64,000 bases of DNA, taken from DASUBN01 sp036500225 (GTDB lineage Bacteria; Pseudomonadota; Gammaproteobacteria; Natronospirales; REEB76). Under the pieces are notes generated by a model. That model was not told the origin of the DNA, searched no databases, and was given only the letters and a program-made list of their open reading frames with translations. The stretch lies in NCBI GenBank assembly GCA_036500225.1, contig DASYCJ010000058.1, positions 1 through 64,000 of the forward strand, in the 5' to 3' direction. The position numbers and the translations under genes were made by a program. Positions 8,619-17,901 of the stretch are shown here, one piece after another (position 1 is the first letter of the stretch; the number at the start of each line of letters is the position of its first letter).

Positions 8619-11420
8619 TCATTGTAGAGGTTTACGCACCCAACCCTGGGCGGTCCGGTCCACCTCATAGGTGGGCCAATACTTCTGGTCGAGCTTGAGG
8701 GTGATCACTTGGCCGGTGCCCTCCCAGTTCTTGACCGCCAGGCGCACCGCGTCACGGTCCTTCAGGCCTTGCACAGTCTTGATGAAGCTATCCATGTCCG
8801 GCGTAGCGATGCCGTTGACGCCGACGATGCGCCAGCCCGCCACCAGGCCATAGCGGCTCGCGGGGGAGCCGAAGTTATAGAACCCTACCAGCACGCCTTC
8901 GCTCGGCACGGCACGTTGAGCCGCCGCCGCGTGGTGAGGCTTCTGCAAGAGCGCACCCGCCCACAGCAGGATGCGCTCGGTGCCATCGCTAGGTAGCGCC
9001 ACGGTGGAGGTCTTGATGTCCTGCACCGAACCGTCTCGCACGATGGTGAGGTCCACGTCCTGCTGGGTGGTGTCCTTCTCCACTTGGCGGTAGGTCGCCA
9101 CCGGCTTGCCATCTATGGCCAGCAGCATGTCGCCAGTCTGCAGCACCTTCTCTGCAGGGGTACCCGCAGTCAGGCGGGCCACCGTTAGCACCTCACGCTT
9201 CTCCGGTGAGGCGGAGCCAAGCTTAGCGACCCAATCAGCCGGCAGGCCAAGTTTGCGGGCCTGAGCCATGGGCATGGGATAGAGCTCGGCATCCAGGGTC
9301 CTGAGCTCACCACCGTTCTCGACCCGGTGCACCATGTCTTCTACCACATCCGCCGGGATGCCGCGCTGCACTTCCTGGGAACGGTTGTTGTCGTCATAGA
9401 CGAAGCTCACCCACAGAGCTGCGACCTTGCCGGATCTATCCAGCATCACGCCGGTCATGTTGTCCGGCGCATTCACCAGCCCCAGCACCTCCAGGTTGGT
9501 ATCCCGGAACCGCAGCGTGCGGGACAGGGGGAACAGCACCGGGTCCAGGGAGGCGATGCGCGTCTCCAGGCTGCTCAAGTTGCCGTCCGGCTGATAGCCG
9601 ATCACTTTCACGCTGTCGCCGGACTTCAGCTGGGTGGGAGAGAAGTTGACGGCCTTCACCGGCGTCTTGCCGATGAGCTTGGGGTCGTACTGGACCATGG
9701 CGAGGTTGTGCTGCGGGTTCACGTAGATGACCTTGCCAGGCACTTCCAGGGAGCCGGCGAAGGTGATCTGCACGTCGCCCATGGACACGGGCACCGTGTC
9801 GCGGTCCGTGACCACCAAGCCCTTGGCCGCATCCACCACCACACCCGCGCCCACGTAATGGGTCTCGCCGATGCCGTCCACCGCATAGGGCATGTCGAAT
9901 TTCACATACACCAGCGAGGGCGCCAGCTTGCCCATGGCGGGATCGTTGTACTGGGGATAGGCGACCGTGGCCGCTTCCTGCGGCACCGGGGCCGGCGGCG
10001 CCGGCAGGTCTACGCAGGGCCATTCGCCGCTCACCAGATCGTGGGTGCAGCGGTCCGCCGGGAACCAGCGCCGGTCCACGGTGATGAGGCCCAGCACCGT
10101 CTGCTTGCGGTTCGAGAGGTTGAAATAGCGCAGCCGCGCATGCGCACCATCCGGCAGCGTGGCCAATACCTTCTGGAAGTCATCCAGGCCCATCACCGGA
10201 TGGCCTTCGATGTCAGTGATGACCGCAGCACGAGCGATGCCGGCGGTGCCGAACACGTAACCCGGGTTGGCCACGTACACCCCGTGCACCGGCACGTTGT
10301 AGCCGCGGGCCGCCTGCAAGGACAGGTCGTTCAGGGTGGAACCACCGAACTCCAGATAGGACTCAGGGCTCAAGGTATCCAGGTCCTGCACCTTGATGCT
10401 GACGGTCATGGCCTTACCGCCACGTACGATGTCGAAGGCCAGGGACTTGCCCACGGACTTGTCCATCAAATCATCTAGTGGCGTGAAGGTGGAGAGGCTC
10501 TTGCCATCTACCCGCAGCAGTACATCGCCAGGCTGCAGGAACAGATCCGAAGGTCCGTCCGGCATCACCTGGTCCACCACCAGGAGACCCGTCGAGTCCG
10601 GATATTGCTTGCGCAGATCCGCTTCCGTATCCGCGGGCAGACCCAATCGCTCGAGTTCGTCGTAGTACTGATGCTGGAACACCGCCTGGATGGTGCCACG
10701 CATCACGGGCTTGCCCGCCTGCACCAGTGCTAGGGCCGGCACGATCCGGTCCAGGGGCAGGAAATAGCTGGAGGCGGCATCGTTGCGCGCCCCGGCATTC
10801 AGCGCGATGACATTACCGTCGATGTTGATCACCGGCGAACCGGAGGAGCCACCAGTGGAACCGGACACCGCCTGGAAGTAGAAGGTATTGAAATCGTTGT
10901 AGCCGCCAGCGCCATAGGTGGGCGCATCGCGGTCGATGCGCGCCAGGGTACCGGACAGGATCGAGAGTTGCTCGCCGGCATCGTTGCCGATGATGCGGAT
11001 GTCAGTGCCCACCTTGGCCTGATCCGGCGCTAGCTTGAGAGACACTGGATGGATGTACTTGAGGGCGGAGGGATCGTACTGATAAAGGCCGAAATCATGC
11101 ACCGGATCGTGATAGAGCTGCTTCAGGGTTACCACTTCGTGATCCTGGAATACCGCTTCCGCCACCACCGGGCCCGGCGTCACCACGTGCCGATTGGTGA
11201 GGATGATGCCCCGCTCCGCGTCCACCACGAAACCCGTGGCCTGGCCCGTCAGGTTCCACTCGGTGTCGAAGGCGCGCGGTGCATCCACGCGGATTGAGAC
11301 CACCGAGGTCGAGACCTTGGCGATGGTCGCATCCCAGGCCTGTTCCGTCGAAGCGCTGAACGCCCCCTGCACGGTGAAGAGACCGAGAAGCAGGGACGTC
11401 AGCAGGGACAGGCGTTTCAT
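8619..11420 (-). CDS. Double trypsin/PDZ serine protease resembling Nma111
   Basis: A 933-residue exported protein with an N-terminal signal peptide (MKRLSLLTSLLLGLFTVQGA). The first trypsin-like domain has a complete triad: H78 (ILTNRHVV), D109 (PVHDFGLYQYD) and S193 (GGSSGSP). Two PDZ-like domains follow (e.g. LFLQPGDVLLRVDGKSL). Then comes a second trypsin-like domain where the histidine site reads VVTDRDTV and the serine site NMTGVMLDRSG, so it is catalytically dead, then two more PDZ-like domains (LQTGDMLLAIDGK; LVAGWRIVGVNG). This repeat layout is that of fungal Nma111, not of ordinary DegP (about 450 residues). Upstream starts in the longer frame were rejected because only this ATG exposes a signal peptide. 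Likely periplasmic quality control. Confidence 0.85.
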   Translation of the reverse strand: MKRLSLLTSLLLGLFTVQGAFSASTEQAWDATIAKVSTSVVSIRVDAPRAFDTEWNLTGQATGFVVDAERGIILTNRHVVTPGPVVAEAVFQDHEVVTLKQLYHDPVHDFGLYQYDPSALKYIHPVSLKLAPDQAKVGTDIRIIGNDAGEQLSILSGTLARIDRDAPTYGAGGYNDFNTFYFQAVSGSTGGSSGSPVINIDGNVIALNAGARNDAASSYFLPLDRIVPALALVQAGKPVMRGTIQAVFQHQYYDELERLGLPADTEADLRKQYPDSTGLLVVDQVMPDGPSDLFLQPGDVLLRVDGKSLSTFTPLDDLMDKSVGKSLAFDIVRGGKAMTVSIKVQDLDTLSPESYLEFGGSTLNDLSLQAARGYNVPVHGVYVANPGYVFGTAGIARAAVITDIEGHPVMGLDDFQKVLATLPDGAHARLRYFNLSNRKQTVLGLITVDRRWFPADRCTHDLVSGEWPCVDLPAPPAPVPQEAATVAYPQYNDPAMGKLAPSLVYVKFDMPYAVDGIGETHYVGAGVVVDAAKGLVVTDRDTVPVSMGDVQITFAGSLEVPGKVIYVNPQHNLAMVQYDPKLIGKTPVKAVNFSPTQLKSGDSVKVIGYQPDGNLSSLETRIASLDPVLFPLSRTLRFRDTNLEVLGLVNAPDNMTGVMLDRSGKVAALWVSFVYDDNNRSQEVQRGIPADVVEDMVHRVENGGELRTLDAELYPMPMAQARKLGLPADWVAKLGSASPEKREVLTVARLTAGTPAEKVLQTGDMLLAIDGKPVATYRQVEKDTTQQDVDLTIVRDGSVQDIKTSTVALPSDGTERILLWAGALLQKPHHAAAAQRAVPSEGVLVGFYNFGSPASRYGLVAGWRIVGVNGIATPDMDSFIKTVQGLKDRDAVRLAVKNWEGTGQVITLKLDQKYWPTYEVDRTAQGWVRKPLQ

Positions 11421-11469
11421 GGGATATCCGATGGGAAGGTAGAGACCTAAGGTATTCGAGTCTGGGCGT

Positions 11470-12414
11470 TCAGGAAAGTTCGGGAAGTGTCGTGTCGTAA
11501 GCCTGTTCATAGCGCTTGGCGAACGATTCGCGTGTGAAATGGTGATTCTGGGTGCCCTTGTGAGCGATCTTGATTGAGCCCATGAGCGAGGCAATCCGCC
11601 CCGTGGTCTCCCAATCCAGGCCGCGGGACATGCCATGCAGGAGGCCTGCGCGGAAGGCATCGCCGCAACCGGTCGGGTCCACTACCGCATCGGCCGTGAC
11701 GGTCTCGATGTCCACACGCCGGCCATGGGAATAGATCACCGAGCCCTTGCTACCCCAGGTGACGATCAGGGCTTTCACGCGCTCGGCTATCTGATACGCC
11801 GTGAGCCCGGTCTTCTGTTCAAGCATGGAAGATTCATAGTCGTTTACCGCAACCCAATCCGCGAGCTCGATGAAGCGCAGCAGGTCTTCCTTACCGAACA
11901 GGGGCAAGCCCTGACCGGGATCGAACATGAAGGGGATCTTGGCAGCGGCGAACTGCTCCGCATGCTGCTTCATAGCCTCGCCACCGTCCGGCGAGACGAT
12001 GCCGAGTTTGATGCCGGCACCTGTCGGCACCTTCTGCTCATGAGCGTTGCCCATGGCGCCCGGATGGAAGGCGGTGATCTGATTGTCGTTGATATCGGTG
12101 GTGATGAAGGCCTGGGCCGTATAGGCACCTGCGATATCTTTTATGTAGGTGCGGGAGATGCCGTGCTTGTCCATCCATGCGGCGTAGGGACCGAAGTCCT
12201 GGCCGACCGTGGCCATGGGCAGACCCGGCTCACCCAGGAGCTTCAGGTTATAGGCGATGTTTCCGGCGGTACCGCCGAACTCGCGACGGATCTGCGGCAC
12301 CTGGAAACAGACGTTCAGGGAATGGATCTTGTCCGGCAGGATGTGATCCTTGAATGCTTCGGGGAACACCATGATGGTGTCGAAGGCCATGGAGCCGCAG
12401 ACGAGTATGGACAT
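11470..12414 (-). CDS. PfkB-family carbohydrate/nucleoside kinase
   Basis: A 314-residue ribokinase-fold kinase. It has EFGGTAGNIAYNL (the GG-N substrate motif), ALIVTWGSKGSVIYS and the catalytic anion-hole motif VDPTGCGDAFRAGLLHGM with the aspartate base. The start MSILVCGSMAFDTIMVFPEAF and the overall pattern resemble the adenosine-kinase-like subgroup of PfkB proteins found in many proteobacteria, but the substrate (adenosine, ribose or another sugar) is not fixed by what I can see. It lies downstream of tpx and dgkA on the same strand with a gap of about 33 bases, so it may be the end of the gcv-tpx-dgkA run. Confidence 0.85.
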   Translation of the reverse strand: MSILVCGSMAFDTIMVFPEAFKDHILPDKIHSLNVCFQVPQIRREFGGTAGNIAYNLKLLGEPGLPMATVGQDFGPYAAWMDKHGISRTYIKDIAGAYTAQAFITTDINDNQITAFHPGAMGNAHEQKVPTGAGIKLGIVSPDGGEAMKQHAEQFAAAKIPFMFDPGQGLPLFGKEDLLRFIELADWVAVNDYESSMLEQKTGLTAYQIAERVKALIVTWGSKGSVIYSHGRRVDIETVTADAVVDPTGCGDAFRAGLLHGMSRGLDWETTGRIASLMGSIKIAHKGTQNHHFTRESFAKRYEQAYDTTLPELS

Positions 12415-12447
12415 CGGAAATCCCCTGAGAGCGAAAGGTCAGTCTAT

Positions 12448-12834
12448 CTAGAAGAGTCTGGGAAGGATGATGCAGGCCCAGATCACGATCGCGAGCAGCA
12501 GGCTGATCATGACTGCGGCCGAACCCAGATCCTTGGCCAAACCTGAGAGGGCATGACGTTCGATGCTGATACGGTCCACCACCACCTCGACGGCGGTATT
12601 GAGGAGTTCCACGATCATCACCTGCAGGATGGCGGCGGCCAGGAGCGCACGCTCCACACCGCCGTGACCTAGCCACAGGCCCAGCGGGATCAACACCACT
12701 GCACCCAGCACTTCCAGGCGGAAGGCTTCTTCGTTTCGGAAAGCCCAGGCCAGCGCTGTGAAGCCGACGTTGGTGGCGCGTTGCAGACGCGCCAGCCCGG
12801 AGAGTCCATCGCTGGCGCGTCCGCTGACAGTCAT
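12448..12834 (-). CDS. dgkA: Diacylglycerol kinase (prokaryotic, DgkA)
   Basis: A 128-residue inner-membrane protein with the usual three transmembrane helices. Conserved blocks are AWAFRNEEAFRLE (the catalytic acidic pair), VELLNTAVEVVVDRI (Mg-ATP and substrate site) and LAKDLGSAAVMISL. It phosphorylates diacylglycerol released by osmoregulated glucan and LPS modification, recycling it to phosphatidic acid. The ATG overlaps the tpx stop by four bases, so it is translated with tpx. It is about eight residues longer at the N-terminus than the E. coli enzyme. Confidence 0.93.
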   Translation of the reverse strand: MTVSGRASDGLSGLARLQRATNVGFTALAWAFRNEEAFRLEVLGAVVLIPLGLWLGHGGVERALLAAAILQVMIVELLNTAVEVVVDRISIERHALSGLAKDLGSAAVMISLLLAIVIWACIILPRLF

Positions 12835-13331
12835 CCGAGTGCCTTCAGGGCGGCATCGTAGTTGGGCTCGTTGGCGATGTCCGACACCATCTCGGCGTGG
12901 ACCACCTTGTCGTCCTTATCCAATACCACCACCGCGCGGGCGGTGACACCTGCCAAGGGACCATCCTTCAGCCACACGCCGTAGGTGTCGCCGAACTCAC
13001 GGCCGCGCATCATGGAGAGCGTGACCACGTTGGCGAGGCCCTCGGCGCCGCAGAAGCGGCCTTGGGCGAAAGGCAAGTCGGCGGAGATCATGAGCATCAC
13101 GGTGTCAGGATGGGCGCTGGCCTTCTCGTTGAACTTGCGGGTGGAGAGCGCGCACACCGGAGTGTCGATGCTGGGATAAATGTTCAGCACCTTCTTCTTT
13201 CCCTTGAAGTCCGCCAGGGACACGTCTTTCAGGTCCTTGGTGACCAGATGGAAATCCGGCGCCTTGCTGCCCACCTTGGGGAGCTCGCCGCTGGTGGTCA
13301 CCGGATTACCGCGTAATGCTGTCTTGCCCAT
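12831..13331 (-). CDS. tpx: Thiol peroxidase Tpx
   Basis: An atypical 2-Cys peroxiredoxin of 166 residues, the standard length. The peroxidatic cysteine is C60 in SIDTPVCALSTRKFN and the resolving cysteine is C94 in GRFCGAEG, matching the spacing of E. coli Tpx. It reduces hydrogen and alkyl hydroperoxides with electrons from thioredoxin. A good CGGACATG context with GAAGGAGAACGGAC upstream gives a clear ribosome binding site. It lies just behind gcvP on the same strand and overlaps dgkA. Confidence 0.95.
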   Translation of the reverse strand: MGKTALRGNPVTTSGELPKVGSKAPDFHLVTKDLKDVSLADFKGKKKVLNIYPSIDTPVCALSTRKFNEKASAHPDTVMLMISADLPFAQGRFCGAEGLANVVTLSMMRGREFGDTYGVWLKDGPLAGVTARAVVVLDKDDKVVHAEMVSDIANEPNYDAALKALG

Positions 13332-13359
13332 GTCCGTTCTCCTTCAAAGTTAGTCCGCT

Positions 13360-16254
13360 TTAATAGTCCGTAAGGGGCGGGCAGCTGCAGAACAGATTGC
13401 GATCGCCGTATACGTTGTCCGCACGACCCACCGGCGCCCAATACTTGCGGCGGCGCAGTGAATCAACGGGGTAGGCCGCCTGTTCGCGACTGTACTTATG
13501 TTCCCACTTATCAGCGGTCACTACCTCGACGGTGTGAGGCGCGTGACGTAGGGGATTATCTTCCCGGTCTAGCTTGCCCTCTTCCACCGCGCGGATCTCG
13601 CCGCGGATAGCGACCATGGCTTCGATGAAGCGGTCTAGTTCGTGCTTGGATTCGGATTCCGTGGGTTCCACCATGAGCGTGCCCGGCACCGGGAAGCTCA
13701 TGGTGGGAGCATGGAATCCATAGTCCGTAAGGCGCTTGGCCACGTCATCCACGCTGATACCGCTAGCGTCCTTGATGGGACGCAGGTCCAGGATGCACTC
13801 GTGGGCCACGAGACCGCCAGGGCCGCTGTACAGGACTGGATAGTGAGGCGCGAGCTTCTTGGCCAGATAGTTCGCGTTGAGTATCGCCGTCTCGCTGGCC
13901 GCTGTGAGGCCGGAAGCACCCATCATGGCCACGTACATCCATGAGATGGGAAGGATCGACGCAGAACCATAAGGCGCGCCGGCCACGGCACCGATACCCT
14001 CGCCGCTGCGCACATAACCTACAGAGCGCATGTTGGGGAGGAACTTGGCTAGATGCGCGCCCACTGCAACTGGGCCGACACCAGGACCGCCGCCGCCATG
14101 GGGGATGCAGAAAGTCTTGTGCAAGTTGAGATGCGAGACATCGCCGCCGAAATGACCCGGCGCCGCGAGGCCCACCATGGCATTCATGTTGGCCCCGTCC
14201 ACGTATACCTGGCCACCGTTCGCGTGCACGATGTCGCCAATCTGACGGATGCCTGCTTCGAACACACCGTGGGTAGACGGATAGGTGATCATGATGCAGG
14301 CCAGTTTCTCCTTGTGCTGCTCGGCCTTGGCCTTGAGATCGGCGATATCCACGTTGCCCTTGTCATCACAGGCCACTACCACAACCTGCATGCCGGCCAT
14401 GTGTGCCGACGCGGGATTGGTGCCGTGGGCCGAGGACGGGATCAGGCAGACATCGCGCTGCGTATCGCCGCGGGAGGCATGGTAGGCCTGGATGATGAGC
14501 AGGCCAGCGTATTCGCCCTGGGAACCGGCATTGGGTTGGAGCGAGACCGCCGCGTAACCGGTGCAGGCCACCAACATCTGTTCCAGCTCTGCCACCATGT
14601 CGCGATAGCCGGCGGTCTGGCTCTCGGGCGCGAAGGGATGCACGTGAGCGAACTCAGGCCAGGATACTGGCAGCATCTCGGAGGTCGCGTTCAGCTTCAT
14701 GGTGCAGGAACCCAGCGGGATCATGCTGCGATCCAGCGCCAGGTCCTTATCCGCGAGTTCGCGCAGGTAGCGCAGCATCTCGTGCTCGGAATGATGCACG
14801 TTGAAAATCTTGTGGGTGAGATAGGCGCTCTTGCGCTCCAGGGAGTCCGGCCAGGCATGGTCAGCTTCCTTCTCCAGCGCCGCGAAGTCCGGCAGGCTGC
14901 CGGCCTTGCCGGTGGCGGTGGCGAGCAAGGACCATATCTTCTCCACGTGTTCGCGGGTGATGGTCTCATCCAGCGAGATGCCCACGTGGGCATCGTCCAC
15001 CTGGCGCAGGTTCATGCGTTTGGCGTTGGCGGAATGGTGCACGGCGGCGGTATTGCCGGCAGTACGCACCGTCAGGGTGTCGAAGAAATGTTCGTTGAGG
15101 GGCGCCAGGCCCAACTGCTTCAGGCCTAAGGCCAGTACGTTGGTCAGGCGATGCACACGCTCGGCGATGGTCTTCAGGCCCTTCGGCCCGTGGTACACCG
15201 CATACATGCTGGCCATGATGGCGAGCAGCGCTTGAGCGGTGCAGATGTTGGACGTGGCCTTCTCGCGGCGGATGTGCTGCTCGCGGGTCTGTAATGCGAG
15301 ACGCAAGGCAGGCTTGCCCTGAGCGTCCACCGTGACGCCCACTAGACGCCCCGGCATGGAACGCTTGAAGTCATCTTTGGTGGCGAGGTAGGCAGCATGG
15401 GGGCCGCCGAAGCCCATGGGCACGCCGAAGCGCTGGGTGTTGCCTACCGCCACGTCTGCACCCCACTCCGCCGGCGGAGTGAGCAGCGTGAGCGCCAGAA
15501 GATCAGCAGCAGCGATGACGGCTGCGCCCTTGGCGTGCAGCTTCTCGGCCACGGCGCGGTAGTCCCGCACCTCGCCACCCACACCTGGATACTGGAAAAG
15601 GGCACCGAAGCAATCCACGTCGGCTGCAGTCTCAGCCTTACCCACTACCACTTTCAGGTTCAGTGGTTTGGCGCGGGTCTGCACCACTTCGATGGTCTGG
15701 GGCAACACGTCGTCTGCCACGAAGAACGTGTCGGAGCCGGACTTACTCATGCGCTTCACCAGCGTCATGGCTTCCGCCGCAGCGCTGGATTCATCCAACA
15801 TCGAGGCGTTGGCGATGTCGAGACCCGTTAGGTCCGTGACCATCTGCTGGAAATTCAGCAACGCCTCGAGGCGGCCTTGGGAGATCTCCGGCTGGTAAGG
15901 CGTATACGCGGTGTACCAGGCCGGGTTCTCGAAGATGTTGCGCAGGATCACGCCCGGCGTATAGGTGCCGTAGTAACCCTGGCCGATGAAGGTCTTGAAC
16001 ACGCTGTTCTTGGCGGCCAGCACCTTGAGCTGCGCCAGCGCCTCGTGTTCGGAACGCGGTTCGCTGAAGCGCCCAAGCGGCAGCGGCTCCTTGCGGCGGA
16101 TGTTGGCGGGGACGATGGCGTCCATCAAGGCGGCGCGGCTGGCGAAACCGAGCTCCTTCAACATGGCCTTCTGTTCATCGGAATCCGGACCGATGTGGCG
16201 ACCGCTGAAGGCGTCGTGCTGTTCCAGGGTGCTGAGCGGGGTACGGGCGGTCAT
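13360..16254 (-). CDS. gcvP: Glycine dehydrogenase (decarboxylating), P protein
   Basis: A full-length, unsplit 964-residue P protein of the glycine cleavage system. It binds pyridoxal phosphate, decarboxylates glycine and passes the aminomethyl group to the lipoyl arm of GcvH. Visible features are FIGQGYYGTYTPGVILRN near the N-terminus, ANASMLDESSAAAEAM, the C-terminal-half AYHASRGD and SSAHGTNPASAHMAG, and the PLP-lysine block LHKTFCIPHGGGGPGVGPV. Some bacteria split the gene in two; here it is single as in E. coli. Third in the order gcvT-gcvH-gcvP; a small hairpin lies in the 84-base gap before it. Confidence 0.97.
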   Translation of the reverse strand: MTARTPLSTLEQHDAFSGRHIGPDSDEQKAMLKELGFASRAALMDAIVPANIRRKEPLPLGRFSEPRSEHEALAQLKVLAAKNSVFKTFIGQGYYGTYTPGVILRNIFENPAWYTAYTPYQPEISQGRLEALLNFQQMVTDLTGLDIANASMLDESSAAAEAMTLVKRMSKSGSDTFFVADDVLPQTIEVVQTRAKPLNLKVVVGKAETAADVDCFGALFQYPGVGGEVRDYRAVAEKLHAKGAAVIAAADLLALTLLTPPAEWGADVAVGNTQRFGVPMGFGGPHAAYLATKDDFKRSMPGRLVGVTVDAQGKPALRLALQTREQHIRREKATSNICTAQALLAIMASMYAVYHGPKGLKTIAERVHRLTNVLALGLKQLGLAPLNEHFFDTLTVRTAGNTAAVHHSANAKRMNLRQVDDAHVGISLDETITREHVEKIWSLLATATGKAGSLPDFAALEKEADHAWPDSLERKSAYLTHKIFNVHHSEHEMLRYLRELADKDLALDRSMIPLGSCTMKLNATSEMLPVSWPEFAHVHPFAPESQTAGYRDMVAELEQMLVACTGYAAVSLQPNAGSQGEYAGLLIIQAYHASRGDTQRDVCLIPSSAHGTNPASAHMAGMQVVVVACDDKGNVDIADLKAKAEQHKEKLACIMITYPSTHGVFEAGIRQIGDIVHANGGQVYVDGANMNAMVGLAAPGHFGGDVSHLNLHKTFCIPHGGGGPGVGPVAVGAHLAKFLPNMRSVGYVRSGEGIGAVAGAPYGSASILPISWMYVAMMGASGLTAASETAILNANYLAKKLAPHYPVLYSGPGGLVAHECILDLRPIKDASGISVDDVAKRLTDYGFHAPTMSFPVPGTLMVEPTESESKHELDRFIEAMVAIRGEIRAVEEGKLDREDNPLRHAPHTVEVVTADKWEHKYSREQAAYPVDSLRRRKYWAPVGRADNVYGDRNLFCSCPPLTDY

Positions 16255-16282
16255 GTTCGGCGTCGAGTCTCTTGGGTAGCGA

Positions 16283-16300
16283 AGGGCCCCTGAGGGCCCT
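16283..16300 (-). other. Short hairpin between gcvH and gcvP
   Basis: A perfect 7-bp inverted repeat (AGGGCCC and GGGCCCT) around a four-base loop in the gap between gcvH and gcvP. It lacks a T-run, so termination would be weak; it could stabilise or separate mRNA segments so that GcvH and GcvP are made in different amounts. A TTATATA sequence just upstream on the same strand resembles a -10 box. Confidence 0.4.
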
Positions 16301-16338
16301 CCATATATAAGGTGTGGATCGTGGGCTTCAAGCCATCG

Positions 16339-16731
16339 TCAATGAGCTTCGTCAGCCAGGAACTTCTCGTAGGCCTTGGCGTCCATGAGACCGTCCACAT
16401 CCTTGGCATTGGCGGGCTTGAGCTTCATGAGCCAGGCGCCGTAGGCGTCCTTGTTGATGTTCTCGGGGGTATCGTTGAGCGATTCATTGCCTTCCAACAC
16501 CTCGCCAGCGAGGGGGCTGTACACGTCGGATGCAGCCTTCACGGATTCCACCACGGCGCAGCTCTCGCCGGCCTTGAGGGCACGGCCCTTCTTCGGCGGT
16601 TCCACGAACACGAGGTCGCCGAGCGCCGCCTGGGCGTGGTCGGTGATGCCGATGGTGGCGACGCCGTCAGCGCCGAGTTTCACCCACTCGTGGCTCTTGG
16701 TGTACTTGAGGTCGGCCGGGATCTTGCTCAT
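16339..16731 (-). CDS. gcvH: Glycine cleavage system H protein
   Basis: A 130-residue lipoyl carrier that shuttles the aminomethyl intermediate between P and T proteins. The lipoylated lysine is K65 in VVESVKAASDVYSP. KYTKSHEWVKLGADG at the N-terminus and GDLVFVEPPKKGR are family hallmarks. The start was placed at MSKIPADLKY, four codons inside the longest frame, because the upstream AGAGAGCG provides the ribosome binding site and the family begins here. It lies 26 bases after gcvT. Confidence 0.96.
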   Translation of the reverse strand: MSKIPADLKYTKSHEWVKLGADGVATIGITDHAQAALGDLVFVEPPKKGRALKAGESCAVVESVKAASDVYSPLAGEVLEGNESLNDTPENINKDAYGAWLMKLKPANAKDVDGLMDAKAYEKFLADEAH

Positions 16732-16757
16732 CGCTCTCTCCAACGTGGGATTCAGTT

Positions 16758-17843
16758 TCAGACTTTGACGATGGCCTTGCCATTGCGCGCGAACGGCGGC
16801 TTCACGACCCGCGCCTTCAGGAGCCGGCCACGGATATCCACCTGCACCTCATCACCGGTGGCGACGGGCACCCGCGCCAGGGCGATGGAACGATCCAGGG
16901 TCGGTGAGAAGGTGCCGCTGGTGATCTCGCCCTCACCGGCACTGGTTACCACCTTCTGGTGGCCACGCAGTACGCCCTTGTCTTCCAGCACCAGGCCCAC
17001 CAGCTTGCGGCGCGGGCCCGCGTCACGCTGACTGGTCAGGGCCTTGCGACCGATGAAGTCCCGGTCGTTGGGTTCCCAGGCGATGGTCCAGGCGAGGCCG
17101 GATTCGAGCGGCGTCACGCCCTCGTCCATATCGGAGCCGTAGAGGTTCATGGCCGCTTCGAGGCGCAGAGTGTCGCGCGCACCGAGGCCGGCCGGCTTCA
17201 CGCCGGCCTTGAGGAACTTCTGCCAGTAATCGGCGCCCTGCTCGGTGGGGATCATAATCTCGAAGCCGTCTTCGCCGGTGTAACCGGTGCGCCCTACGAA
17301 GAGCCCCTCGCCTTCCAGGGCGCTGAACGGCTTCAAGGCTAAGGCCAGCTCACGCAGGGCAGCGGGCAATACGGATGCGGCCTTCTCACGGGCCTTCGGC
17401 CCCTGCACCGCGATCATCGCCACCTGGCGTTCGGTGAGTTTGATGCCATAAGGCTCGGCATGCTGGGTGATCCAGGCCAGGTCCTTATCGTGAGTGGCAG
17501 CGTTCACCACCATGCGGAACCAACCGTCACGCATGTAATAGACGATTAGATCATCGATGATGCCGGCCTGATTGTTGAGCATGCAGCTGTAGAGCGCCTT
17601 GCCGGGCTCTTTCAGCTTAGCCACGTCGTTGGCCAGCAGATGACGCAAGAACTCGGAGACCCGCGGGCCTTCCATGTCCACCACGGTCATGTGGGAGACG
17701 TCGAACATGCCCGCGTCGCTGCGCACTGCGTGGTGCTCATCGATCTGCGAGCCGTAATTCACCGGCATATCCCAGCCGCCGAAGTCGACCATGCGGGCGC
17801 CTGAGGCGACGTGTGAATCGTAGAGGGAAGTGCGTTTACCCAT
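16758..17843 (-). CDS. gcvT: Aminomethyltransferase, T protein of glycine cleavage
   Basis: About 361 residues. It transfers the methylene group from the H-protein-bound intermediate to tetrahydrofolate, releasing ammonia. Family features include KRTSLYDSHVASGARMVDFG, MFDVSHMTVVDMEGP, RTGYTGEDGFEIMIP and LGARDTLRLEAAMNLYGSDM, where the folate-binding aspartate lies in the first-third VSHM region. The start at ATG 17843 matches the family best; an in-frame ATG at 17858 is possible. It is the first gene of gcvT-gcvH-gcvP and is preceded by an attenuator-like hairpin. Confidence 0.95.
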   Translation of the reverse strand: MGKRTSLYDSHVASGARMVDFGGWDMPVNYGSQIDEHHAVRSDAGMFDVSHMTVVDMEGPRVSEFLRHLLANDVAKLKEPGKALYSCMLNNQAGIIDDLIVYYMRDGWFRMVVNAATHDKDLAWITQHAEPYGIKLTERQVAMIAVQGPKAREKAASVLPAALRELALALKPFSALEGEGLFVGRTGYTGEDGFEIMIPTEQGADYWQKFLKAGVKPAGLGARDTLRLEAAMNLYGSDMDEGVTPLESGLAWTIAWEPNDRDFIGRKALTSQRDAGPRRKLVGLVLEDKGVLRGHQKVVTSAGEGEITSGTFSPTLDRSIALARVPVATGDEVQVDIRGRLLKARVVKPPFARNGKAIVKV

Positions 17844-17873
17844 GCTCGGTGTTGGCATCCAAAGGTGGCGTCT

Positions 17874-17901
17874 AAAATCAAAAGGCGGAGGGAGACCCGC
17901 C
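17874..17901 (-). terminator. Attenuator-like hairpin in the gcvT leader
   Basis: On the minus strand the leader reads a 5-bp GGCGG/CCGCC stem with an 8-base loop followed at once by TTTTGATTTT, and gcvT starts about 30 bases later. A GC-rich stem plus T-tract in front of a gene is the shape of a conditional terminator. A TATCAT sequence (17962-17967, read on the minus strand) further upstream could be the -10 box. I did not find the conserved core of the known glycine riboswitch between them. Confidence 0.45.

Noticed and set aside
9327..10478. 383-codon open frame on the plus strand inside the protease gene
   Set aside because: Antisense shadow; rich in His, Arg and Gln, no start signal and no domain.
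14053..15129. 358-codon open frame antisense to gcvP
   Set aside because: The gcvP reading frame is intact and family-matched over the same bases.
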